A DNA stretch of 18,167 nucleotides from positions 1 through 18,167 of the forward strand of contig JADFHU010000019.1 in the NCBI GenBank assembly GCA_022567055.1, in the 5' to 3' direction. Every line of letters begins with the position of its first letter. The first letter of the stretch is position 1. The notes under the pieces are model-generated. The model had not been told where the DNA came from. It worked only from the letters and a program-made list of their open reading frames with translations, and did not search any database. A program made the translations under genes and the position numbers. Origin of the DNA: Planctomycetota bacterium. GTDB lineage: Bacteria; Planctomycetota; Phycisphaerae; Sedimentisphaerales; Anaerobacaceae. Below, piece after piece: positions 9,766 through 16,630 of this stretch.

Positions 9766-10782
9766 ATGAAAGGACAGAGAAAAGTGAATTCCAGGCTTTG
9801 TCGGAAACTTCCGTCGTCGGCCCGAGAGCGAGCAATTTTTTTGCCTGGCAAAGACGGTGAAGCAGGCGATGTTGGTTTTATCGTCGATGCAGCCGGATGC
9901 AGCCAGGCGAAAAAAGGGCCGCTCGAAGCCAGATCGAGTTTTGGGACACAGCCTTGGCTCAAATGTTTCGCCTTGGTCATCGTAGGGGCTCTCGGCGCCC
10001 CGGCCTGGTGCCAATCAGATCCCAATATCATGGACACGTCGTCCTATGCAAAAGCGCTCAAAGACCACGTGGACGACAGGGGCATGGTCAACTACCAGGC
10101 CCTCAAGAAGAATCCACATGACCTGGATGCCTATCTGACCGCCCTCGCTGGGATCTCGGAAGAGGACTACTCGCAATGGGAGGAGCCAGAACAGATTGCC
10201 TTTTGGATCAACGCCTACAATGGCCTGACCCTTAAAAGCATCATTGACAACTATCCCATCAAGTCTTCCTTCTTCAAGTCTATCAACAATCCCAAGAACA
10301 GCATTCGTCAAATATCCGGCGTGTGGGACAAGAAGACGCACCGAGTGATGGGCAAAAAACTCAGTCTGAATCACATCGAACATAAGATCCTGCGGGTCCA
10401 ATTCGAGGAACCGCGCATCCACGTGGCCCTCGTCTGTGCGGCGATGGGCTGTCCTGCCCTGCGCAACGAACCCTACGACGGTGAACGTCTGACCCAACAG
10501 CTCAAGGACCAGTCACGCCGCTTTCTGCGGAACCGCGCCAAGCTGCAGATTCTCCGCGCCAACAAGATCGTGTCCCTCTCGGCCATCTTCAAGTGGTATG
10601 GGAAAGATTTCCCGGCGGCCTACCGTCCCCGCCGCCCCATCGGCCGCCACGGCAAGGACACACAGGCTGTACTCTCCTATATCTCGCGACACCTCGACGA
10701 GCCCCAAAAGAGTTATGTGCTGGCCGGGGACTACCGAGTCACGTACCTGGACTATGACTGGTCCTTGAATGAACAACAGTAA
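9766..10782 (+). CDS. DUF547 protein with an unusual N-terminal extension
   Basis: DUF547 domain protein of unknown reaction. The domain occupies about residues 90-320 of 338 and shows AFWINAYNGLTL (145-156), LNHIEHKILR (201-210), the cysteine-bearing ALVCAAMGCPALRNEPYDG (221-239) and SAIFKWYGKDF. The membrane-targeting stretch CFALVIVGALGAPAWC lies at about 67-82, an export signal that normally sits at the very N-terminus. Here some 60 residues of unrelated sequence precede it, and no better in-frame start was found close to it. A GTG at 9784, with AGGA 9 bases upstream, is the alternative start. The N-terminus may be miscalled or altered by a frameshift. The protein sits between two rSAM/selenodomain-associated transferases. 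DUF547 genes are, as I recall, frequent members of these clusters, but their role is not established. Confidence 0.85.
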   Translation: MKGQRKVNSRLCRKLPSSARERAIFLPGKDGEAGDVGFIVDAAGCSQAKKGPLEARSSFGTQPWLKCFALVIVGALGAPAWCQSDPNIMDTSSYAKALKDHVDDRGMVNYQALKKNPHDLDAYLTALAGISEEDYSQWEEPEQIAFWINAYNGLTLKSIIDNYPIKSSFFKSINNPKNSIRQISGVWDKKTHRVMGKKLSLNHIEHKILRVQFEEPRIHVALVCAAMGCPALRNEPYDGERLTQQLKDQSRRFLRNRAKLQILRANKIVSLSAIFKWYGKDFPAAYRPRRPIGRHGKDTQAVLSYISRHLDEPQKSYVLAGDYRVTYLDYDWSLNEQQ

Positions 10783-10821
10783 GGGACCGGCGACCCCCCG
10801 TAACGTCACGGGACCCAAACC

Positions 10822-11517
10822 ATGTGCTCAAACAACAGACAGTGTATCCTCTTCTTCACCAAGTGGCCCCAAGCGGGACAGGTCAAGACACGACTGAGCG
10901 CGGATATCGGCGCCGAGCACGGCACACGGCTCTACACGCTGTTCGTGGAGGACCTGGCGCAGGCACTGAAGCGGTCCGAGGCCCAGATCATCTGCTGTTT
11001 TCATCCGGCCGAGCGTGAGGAGGCCTTTCGACGCTGGCTGGGATCAGGATTCCGCTATCTGGCGCAAGAGGGGCAAAGCCTAGGAGAGCGTCTGGAGCAT
11101 GCCTTTGTCCGTGCCTATTCCCTGGGCTTTGACCGGGTGATCGTCATCGGTTCAGACAGTCCCGATCTGCCCGTATCCGTCTTGAACCAAGCCCTCGAGA
11201 ACCTGCGATCACACGATGCCGTAATCGGTCCCAGCGACGACGGGGGCTACTACCTCATCGGCTTCCACGTGAACACCTTCTGTCCCTCCGTGTTCCGCCA
11301 CATCGAATGGAGCACGGAGCATGTCTTTGACCAGACCCTGGGCCACCTGAACGAAACCGAGGTCACCCTACAGGTCTTGCCGCAATGGCAGGACGTTGAT
11401 ACGGGCCGGGACCTCGATCAGCTCGTTCGCCGCAGTGTAAACACGCCTTTCGCCGCATCCAAGACCTTCGGCTACTGCCGGCAGCAGGGCTGGGACTGGC
11501 TCAACAACACTGCCTGA
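10822..11517 (+). CDS. TIGR04282-type transferase (DUF2064, rSAM/selenodomain-associated transferase 1)
   Basis: Small GT-A/nucleotidyltransferase-fold protein (231 aa) related to CofC. CILFFTKWPQAGQVKTRLS (8-26) is the family's N-terminal nucleotide-binding signature, VIGSDSPDLP (108-117) holds the metal-binding acidic residues, and GPSDDGGYYLIGF (136-148) is the most diagnostic segment. It begins 39 bases after the DUF547 stop. Just before its ATG is a small dyad (CCCGT-aacgtc-ACGGG) that could mask or expose the start, and no good ribosome-binding site is visible. With the TIGR04283 gene upstream and arsM downstream, it probably supplies or transfers an activated group to an organoarsenical or similar product. 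That is inference; the substrate is unknown. Confidence 0.88.
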   Translation: MCSNNRQCILFFTKWPQAGQVKTRLSADIGAEHGTRLYTLFVEDLAQALKRSEAQIICCFHPAEREEAFRRWLGSGFRYLAQEGQSLGERLEHAFVRAYSLGFDRVIVIGSDSPDLPVSVLNQALENLRSHDAVIGPSDDGGYYLIGFHVNTFCPSVFRHIEWSTEHVFDQTLGHLNETEVTLQVLPQWQDVDTGRDLDQLVRRSVNTPFAASKTFGYCRQQGWDWLNNTA

Positions 11518-11529
11518 TCCCGCATGCCG

Positions 11530-11558
11530 TTGACATCCGGCACTATGGGGAGTATGAC
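11530..11558 (+). promoter_or_regulatory. Candidate sigma-70-type promoter for arsM
   Basis: TTGACA (11530-11535), a 17-base spacer, then TATGAC (11553-11558). The -35 is consensus and the -10 matches 4 of 6. It lies in the 63-base gap before arsM, so arsM could be made independently of the upstream genes. No ArsR-type operator was recognised near it. Confidence 0.5.
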
Positions 11559-11580
11559 TGCCCCTAATTGAGAACACGCA

Positions 11581-12639
11581 ATGGCAGCAGACAGCAACAT
11601 GAGAGAAAACGTCCTGGACTACTACAGCAACGTCCTGCACTCCAAGGAGGACCTCAAGACCCAGGTCTGCTGCAGCACAGACGCCATGCCGACACACATC
11701 CGAGAGGTCCTCAAGGAGATCGACGACGACATCATCAACCGCTTCTACGGCTGCGGGTCCCCCATCCCGCCCGACTTACGGGGACTGACCGTCCTGGATC
11801 TGGGCTGTGGGACGGGTCGAGACGTGTATATCCTCTCCAAGCTGGTCGGACGGGAAGGCAGGGCGATCGGCATTGACATGAATGAAGATCAATTGGCCGT
11901 CGCGCGAACCTATAGTGCCAAGCAGATGGAGGCCTTCGGTTACGAGAAACCCAATGTGGAGTTCCTCACCGGCCACATCGAAGACCTGGCGGCCATCGGC
12001 ATCGCGACGAATTCCATCGATGTCGTCATTTCCAATTGTGTGATCAATCTCTCCCCCGACAAAGAGTCGGTCTTCCGAGAGATCTTCCGCGTGCTAAAGC
12101 CCGGCGGCGAACTTTACTTCTCCGATGTCTTCACGGGCCGGCGAATCCCGGGTGCCCTGCAGTCCAACTCGGTGCTCCAGGGCGAATGCCTGGCCGGCGC
12201 CCTCTACGGCGAAGATTTCCGCAGGCTACTCCGGACAGTCGGCTGCCTGGACTACCGGGTCACCTCCAACACTCGGATCGCGCTGGGCAACCCCGACATC
12301 GAAGCCATGGTGGGCAACGTCGAGTTTTACTCGACCACCCTCCGCACCTTTAAGTTGAAGGATCTAGAGGATATCTGTGAGGACTACGGACAGGTGGCGA
12401 CCTACAAGGGAAGCATTCCGGAATGTCCCCATCGGTTTACCTTAGACGACCACCACGACTTCGAGGCCGGCAAGCCCATGCGGGTCTGCGGCAATACGGC
12501 CTCCATGCTCCATGACACCCGCTTCGGCAAACACTTCGTCGTTACCGGGGACAGAAGCGTGCATTTCGGACCCTTCTCCTGTGACACGCCCGCGGCTGAC
12601 AATCCGGCCAGCCAGGACAAGCTGGGGCCCTGCTGCTAA
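11581..12639 (+). CDS. arsM: Arsenite methyltransferase ArsM, arsenosugar-cluster type
   Basis: S-adenosylmethionine-dependent methyltransferase, expected to methylate trivalent arsenic in the cytoplasm. Within 352 residues, VLDLGCGTGRD (71-81) is the SAM-binding motif I, GIDMNEDQL (97-105) follows, and SNCVINLSPDK (151-161) and GECLAGALYGEDF (201-213) carry the two cysteines corresponding to the arsenic-binding pair of known ArsM enzymes. Further cysteines at 30-31 (VCCST) and 58 (FYGCGSPIP) complete the usual set. A C-terminal extension with ECPHRF and CGNTASML ends in Cys-Cys, as in many ArsM proteins. The FYGCGSPIP form and the neighbouring TIGR04282/TIGR04283/DUF547 genes point to the ArsM variant that works with the radical SAM enzyme ArsS, which is not present here. 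The TAA stop is formed by the end of the repeat element that follows. Confidence 0.92.
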   Translation: MAADSNMRENVLDYYSNVLHSKEDLKTQVCCSTDAMPTHIREVLKEIDDDIINRFYGCGSPIPPDLRGLTVLDLGCGTGRDVYILSKLVGREGRAIGIDMNEDQLAVARTYSAKQMEAFGYEKPNVEFLTGHIEDLAAIGIATNSIDVVISNCVINLSPDKESVFREIFRVLKPGGELYFSDVFTGRRIPGALQSNSVLQGECLAGALYGEDFRRLLRTVGCLDYRVTSNTRIALGNPDIEAMVGNVEFYSTTLRTFKLKDLEDICEDYGQVATYKGSIPECPHRFTLDDHHDFEAGKPMRVCGNTASMLHDTRFGKHFVVTGDRSVHFGPFSCDTPAADNPASQDKLGPCC

Positions 12640-12823
12640 GGACGTGCAAAACAATAACTTACCGATTCTCCATCTCATCTTCAGGTCGTCTCTGGCCGTT
12701 CCTCAATCGCAAAATCCTTAACGTAGGCACACTACGCCGCCGGTTTCGCTCAATCGATCACGACCAAATCCAACCTAAATCTGAGCGGATAATTCGGCAA
12801 CTTATTGTTTTGCACGCCCTAAG
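12636..12823. repeat. 188-bp MITE-like palindromic repeat, copy 2
   Basis: Second copy of the element at 1480-1667, same length and orientation, about 90% identical. The terminal inverted repeat is better preserved here: the left end reads CTAAGGACGTGCAAAACAAT and the right end, inverted, CTTAGGGCGTGCAAAACAAT. Several paired changes relative to copy 1 keep the two arms complementary. For example, GCACA and CGACA near the ends of copy 1 are GCAAA and CAAAA in both arms here. The left end overlaps the last bases of arsM, and the TAA inside CTAAGG is the arsM stop codon. The right end overlaps a 41-bp remnant before mutM. Confidence 0.85.
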
Positions 12824-12860
12824 GAACCGGAAAAACATGACTTATTCCTTGCCGATCCCT
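12820..12860. repeat. 41-bp remnant: two ends of a 230-bp-type element joined together
   Basis: The left half (TAAGGAACCGG to GACTT) matches the left end of the 2999-3228 element at about 18 of 24 positions. The right half (GACTTATT to TTGCCGATCCCT) matches that element's right end at about 19 of 22. The two halves share one ACTT. In the larger element AACTT is a direct repeat near both ends, so loss of everything between the two copies would give this structure. It ends one base before the mutM start codon. Confidence 0.6.
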
Positions 12861-12861
12861 C

Positions 12862-13713
12862 ATGCCTGAACTGCCCGAAGTTGAGAACATCGCTATGGGC
12901 CTGCGTCAGAGCATTCTGGGCAGGCCGATCGACAAGGTGGCCTGTTTCTCCCCAGTCATCATCAAGGGGAGCCGGTCCGAGCAATGGCAATCCTTCCTGG
13001 CGACCTTCAAGGGTCGCTCCATTACCTCAGTGACGCGCAGGGCAAAACGCTTGATCCTTGCCACGACCGACCAGCGGGCGCTGGTCTTTCAACTGGGCAT
13101 GACCGGCAAGTTCCTCCTCAAGGAAGGTTCCGCCCACCGTCACAAGCACACCCACCTCGTCTTCTCCTTCCCCGGGGACCAGGAACTCCACTACGTAGAC
13201 ACCCGCCGCTTCGGCCGCCTATGGTTGTTCGACTGCTTGGATCCCGAGCATCCGGACGCCGCCATGGAGGCGGAAGGCATGGGCTCACTGGGCCCCGAGG
13301 CGCTCCTCCTGACATCGAAGCGTTTTCACGCTCTGCTCGATAGCCAACGTTCGATCAAGACACTGTTGCTGGATCAGACGCGCCTGACCGGCCTGGGCAA
13401 TATCTATGCCGACGAATCCCTCTTTGCCAGCGGCATTCATCCCGCGCGTGCCAGCCGCCGGATTGGCTCAGAAGAGGCGGCCACTCTGCTCCGCCAGATC
13501 AAGGGCGTGCTGAGACGAGCCATTCGGGCGGGTGGGACCACCTTCAGTGACTTCGAGAATGCCTACGGGGACATGGGTCGCTTCCGCAAGCGTCTCAAGG
13601 TCTACGGCCGCCAAGGCGAACCCTGCAGAAGCTGTGGCGGCCCAATAGAACGGATCGTCCTGGCCGGACGCGGGACGCACATCTGTCCCCGGTGCCAGCC
13701 GCAAGACCGTTAG
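12862..13713 (+). CDS. mutM: Formamidopyrimidine-DNA glycosylase (Fpg/MutM)
   Basis: Base-excision repair enzyme that removes 8-oxoguanine and ring-opened purines and nicks the abasic site. The 283 residues are of normal length. The mature N-terminus PELPEVE provides the catalytic proline and glutamate; RRAKRLIL places the conserved lysine at about residue 62; LGMTGKFLL and YVDTRRFGRLWLF are family signatures; GLGNIYADESLF is the helix-two-turn-helix region. The C-terminal zinc finger is complete, with cysteines at 255, 258, 275 and 278. No ribosome-binding site is visible: the bases just before the ATG belong to a repeat remnant, so the leader may have been remodelled. It stands alone, with arsM upstream and rpoN downstream. 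Confidence 0.97.
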   Translation: MPELPEVENIAMGLRQSILGRPIDKVACFSPVIIKGSRSEQWQSFLATFKGRSITSVTRRAKRLILATTDQRALVFQLGMTGKFLLKEGSAHRHKHTHLVFSFPGDQELHYVDTRRFGRLWLFDCLDPEHPDAAMEAEGMGSLGPEALLLTSKRFHALLDSQRSIKTLLLDQTRLTGLGNIYADESLFASGIHPARASRRIGSEEAATLLRQIKGVLRRAIRAGGTTFSDFENAYGDMGRFRKRLKVYGRQGEPCRSCGGPIERIVLAGRGTHICPRCQPQDR

Positions 13714-13831
13714 GAGCCACTGCGTGTCCACATGAGGGGAAGCATCGAACCGTGATCCCCGACCGATGACACGTGTTCCTGCAGCCCTGCAGTACCAACC
13801 GCAAAAACCATGCCAGAAACGGATTGGTCGC

Positions 13832-13860
13832 TTGACGGACGGGAAAGGTCGAACTACACT
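13832..13860 (+). promoter_or_regulatory. Sigma-70-type promoter upstream of rpoN
   Basis: TTGACG (13832-13837), a 17-base spacer, and TACACT (13855-13860). Spacing is ideal and each hexamer is close to consensus. The predicted start at about 13867 places the large inverted repeat at 13879-13952 inside the rpoN leader RNA. Confidence 0.65.
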
Positions 13861-13878
13861 GGCGCCGGGGTGAAGATA

Positions 13879-13952
13879 GGCTCTGTCTGAAAACTCGGTC
13901 TGGCTTCCGCTCGGGGCAGGTGGGCCGACGACCGAGTTTTCAGTCAAGAGCC
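13879..13952 (+). repeat. Large inverted repeat in the rpoN leader
   Basis: The left arm is GGCTCT-gt-CTGAAAACTCGGTC (13879-13900). The right arm (13930-13952) is its complement except for a small internal bulge. The loop is 29 bases. It ends 23 bases before the rpoN ATG, and no T-tract follows, so it is not a standard terminator. It could be a leader RNA switch, an RNase or protein site, or a mobile palindromic unit. Confidence 0.75.
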
Positions 13953-13975
13953 CAGGACTTGCCAGAGGGACCCTA

Positions 13976-15457
13976 ATGAGAATGAGAATGGAGATGACGG
14001 GACAGATGCGGCTCGAGCAGCGCATGAAGCTCGCGCCGCATATGATCCAGTCGATGGAGATCCTCCAGCTACCCCTGCTCGCCTTGCAGGAACGCATTGA
14101 GCAAGAGCTAAACAGCAACCCCGTGTTGGAACTGGAGGAGCCGGAAGCCCTAGAAGACGCAGAAGAGGGCCCAGATGATTTCGATGACGACGGCCTGGCT
14201 GAGAAGGACATGGTCATTTCGACAGACAGCGACAGGGTTGAGGACTTCGAGCGTCTTGAGAGTCTGGGCAACGAGTTTCGTGATGTCATCGACCCGTCCG
14301 GACCGATGCCATCGAAGGGCGCCGGAGATGAAGTAGACAGTAAGCTGCAGGCCCTGAAAAACACCGCGGCATTGCCTCATTCCCTCCATGAACACCTCCT
14401 CGATCAATGGCATCTCTTGGATGTGACAGACGAGGTAAAAAACGCCGGCGAAAGAATCATCGACTACATCGACAACCGAGGCTTCCTAAGCGTCCACCTA
14501 GAGCAACTGCATAACAAGGACAAAAACGATTATAGCTATGATGATCTGGTGACCGCACTGGAGCTGGTACAGACCTTGGAACCGACAGGCGTGGGAGCGC
14601 GGGACCTTGCAGAATGCCTAATGATCCAGTTGTCGCAGTCGCCCGAAGATCGCCGTTTTGAATTGACCCTGATTGAAAAGCACATGGACGCGCTGCTGGA
14701 AAACCGCTTACCCGAAATCGCCAAGAAGATGCGCTGCAGCCTGGATCAGGTCAATCTAGCCATCGAGCACTTGAGTAGGCTCGATACCTCACCTGGATTG
14801 CAGGTCAGTCAAAGCCCCAATTACCCGATCACGCCAGACGTGATCGTCGAAGCGCAAGAAGATGGAGACTATCTGGTGCGCATGGTGGACGCCAACATGC
14901 CCGCGCTGCGATTGAATGACTATTACACCGACATGGCCAAGGACCGACAAACGGCCGAAGCGACAAAGAAGTTTCTTCGTACCAACATCCGCTCGGCGCA
15001 GTGGATCATGGTCGCCATCGAACAGCGGAAAAACACACTCCTGCGCGTCACGCGGGCCATCGTCAAGCATCAAAAAGAGTTCTTTGACGAAGGCCCGGCC
15101 CATCTCAGGCCCTTGCCCATGGCCAAGGTGGCCGAGGATGTGGGCGTTCACGTGGCGACCGTCTCACGCGCCGTCTCCGGCAAATACATGCAGTGTCCCT
15201 GGGGCATACTCTCTCTGCGGAAATTCTTCAGCGGTGGCAAGGAGGACGCCAGCGGACAGGAACGCAGTTGGGAGGCGATACGCATTCAACTGCAGCGAAT
15301 CATCGATGACGAGGACAAGAGCAAACCCTTGAACGACGATCAGATCAGCAAGAAACTCATGGAGGCCGGCTTCTCCAAGATCGCCCGCCGCACCGTCGCC
15401 AAATACCGCGGCATCATGAACATCTCCACGGCGCGGTTTAGGAAGAAGTATGAGTGA
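13976..15457 (+). CDS. rpoN: RNA polymerase sigma-54 factor RpoN
   Basis: Alternative sigma factor that binds core polymerase and -24/-12 promoters and needs an AAA+ activator to open DNA. Region I (about 10-47) is the expected QMRLEQRMKLAPHMIQSMEI...ELNSNPVLEL segment; residues about 50-115 are the acidic linker; core binding follows. The helix-turn-helix reads KVAEDVGVHVATVSRAVSGKY (about 382-402), and the RpoN box is ARRTVAKYR at 470-478, nearly canonical. Length (493 aa) is normal. GAGGG lies 6 bases upstream of the ATG at 13976, supporting this start over the in-frame ATGs 6, 12 and 15 bases further on. The stop codon lies inside the first unit of a heptamer repeat. Promoter and leader hairpin are listed separately. 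No usual rpoN neighbour (lptB, hpf or ptsN) is present. Confidence 0.97.
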   Translation: MRMRMEMTGQMRLEQRMKLAPHMIQSMEILQLPLLALQERIEQELNSNPVLELEEPEALEDAEEGPDDFDDDGLAEKDMVISTDSDRVEDFERLESLGNEFRDVIDPSGPMPSKGAGDEVDSKLQALKNTAALPHSLHEHLLDQWHLLDVTDEVKNAGERIIDYIDNRGFLSVHLEQLHNKDKNDYSYDDLVTALELVQTLEPTGVGARDLAECLMIQLSQSPEDRRFELTLIEKHMDALLENRLPEIAKKMRCSLDQVNLAIEHLSRLDTSPGLQVSQSPNYPITPDVIVEAQEDGDYLVRMVDANMPALRLNDYYTDMAKDRQTAEATKKFLRTNIRSAQWIMVAIEQRKNTLLRVTRAIVKHQKEFFDEGPAHLRPLPMAKVAEDVGVHVATVSRAVSGKYMQCPWGILSLRKFFSGGKEDASGQERSWEAIRIQLQRIIDDEDKSKPLNDDQISKKLMEAGFSKIARRTVAKYRGIMNISTARFRKKYE

Positions 15458-15508
15458 AGGGTGAAGGGTGAAGAGTGAAGAGTGAAGGGTGAAGGGTGAA
15501 GGGTGAAG
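15453..15508. repeat. Heptamer tandem repeat, eight units of RGTGAAG
   Basis: Eight uninterrupted 7-base units in the order A, G, G, A, A, G, G, G for the first base (AGTGAAG or GGTGAAG). The TGA in unit one is the rpoN stop codon. It occupies most of the gap between the convergent rpoN and GH130 genes. Confidence 0.92.
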
Positions 15509-15580
15509 GCCAACACGGCCAGGGTCTGACAGCCGGGAATCTGGAGGCCTATGCGACCGTGATGTTGACCCCTGCCAAAC

Positions 15581-16630
15581 TCATACCGGCTCCAAGCCAT
15601 TGAACACATCTTCGATGGGGATTTCCGCGTAACAGAGTGTCGTGTCTGCCGCGCCGTAGTAGATCTTTAGCCTCTGCTCTTCGAAGAGGAGGCCACAGGT
15701 GAAGACGACATTTCCGACAAACCCTCGTCGCTCATACGCCTCCGTGGGCTCCAGTATTGGCGCCTTCGATCTGGCCCGTACGATCCAGGGTTCGTCCTTG
15801 TCCAACAAGATGGCCCCCAGACAGTAGCGATTGTCGTCGTCGACCCCGTGATAGACCTCTACCCATCCCTGCTCGGTGCGGAAGGGAACGGCGCCCGGAC
15901 CAAGCTTGACGCTATCCCAAAAGCCCGGCCGTGGGCCGAATAGGAAGCGATGACCTCCCCATGACATGATGTCCGGAGAGTCTGCCAGCCAGACTTCCTG
16001 TTTCAGGGAAAAAGGGGAAGTCGGCCGATGCAGGCAGAGGAAACGGCCCCCAATACGTTCGGGAAAGAGCACGACGTCTCTGTTCTCAGGCCCAAAGAGG
16101 AGACCATGCCTTTGAAAGCGCTCAAAATCCGTTGTTGAGACCAGTGCCGTGGCGATTCCCCTGGGAGACACCGCCACATAATCGATGTACCAAAGGCCAT
16201 CGATGAACGTAATACGCGGATCTTCGAGACCAAAGGTCTCATAGGGCGTCTGGGGAAACAGGCCCGCTCTGTCATCGACGGTGAAATGAATGCCATCGCG
16301 GCTGCGGGCTAGCCGCAAGGTGGAGACGGACGTCAGGTAGCGTTCAGTCGGCAGGCTTATCAGTCTGGGGTCCGTTACGTCACAATCCGGATCTTGCCCG
16401 TCAAAGGCAATGGCGGTGATTTGGTGGCGTGCCAAGTCATAGACCGCCGCCAGGTGGGTATTGGGGTCAGGATTCTTGACGCGCTCGGCAACTCTAAGAA
16501 GCAGGACAATATCTCGGCCAAGCCGGGTGACCCCGGCATTGAACACGCCAATCACTTCAGTCTGGTCGCTCAGAGGGCGGATATCCTGTGGCGATAGAAT
16601 TGGGTTGTCCGCCCAACGACGGGTGCTCAT
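15581..16630 (-). CDS. Glycoside hydrolase family 130 protein (mannoside phosphorylase-like)
   Basis: Five-bladed propeller enzyme of GH130, a family that mostly phosphorolyses beta-mannosides (mannosyl-glucose, mannooligosaccharides, mannosyl-GlcNAc). In 349 residues the family landmarks are NPILSP (9-14), VFNAGVTRL (29-37), the central GLEDPRI (134-140) with the conserved acid, KLGPGAVPF (242-250), VYHGVD (259-264) and YYGAADT (324-330). No signal peptide is seen, so it is cytoplasmic and would act on imported or endogenous oligosaccharides. AGGAG lies 10 bases before the ATG. It is alone on its strand apart from a decayed transposase upstream. No transporter or other mannan gene is next to it, so the substrate cannot be named. 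Fold and family are secure. Confidence 0.92.
   Translation of the reverse strand: MSTRRWADNPILSPQDIRPLSDQTEVIGVFNAGVTRLGRDIVLLLRVAERVKNPDPNTHLAAVYDLARHQITAIAFDGQDPDCDVTDPRLISLPTERYLTSVSTLRLARSRDGIHFTVDDRAGLFPQTPYETFGLEDPRITFIDGLWYIDYVAVSPRGIATALVSTTDFERFQRHGLLFGPENRDVVLFPERIGGRFLCLHRPTSPFSLKQEVWLADSPDIMSWGGHRFLFGPRPGFWDSVKLGPGAVPFRTEQGWVEVYHGVDDDNRYCLGAILLDKDEPWIVRARSKAPILEPTEAYERRGFVGNVVFTCGLLFEEQRLKIYYGAADTTLCYAEIPIEDVFNGLEPV

Noticed and set aside
9406..10014. Minus-strand open frame of 202 codons
   Set aside because: Antisense to the glycosyltransferase and the DUF547 N-terminus, with no recognisable domain.
10780..10816. TAAGGGACCGG at the DUF547 stop codon, resembling the end of the 230-bp repeat element
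   Set aside because: Only 11 bases match and no matching opposite end is found nearby; it could be chance or a very short relic.
11581..12639. Possible selenocysteine codons in the arsenosugar-type genes
   Set aside because: The expected cysteine positions in ArsM and DUF547 are all encoded as cysteine, with no in-frame TGA interrupting conserved sequence.
15340..15609. Minus-strand frame with repeating FTLHPSPFTLHSS residues
   Set aside because: It is simply the translation of the RGTGAAG heptamer array; repeats of this kind are often mis-annotated as proteins.
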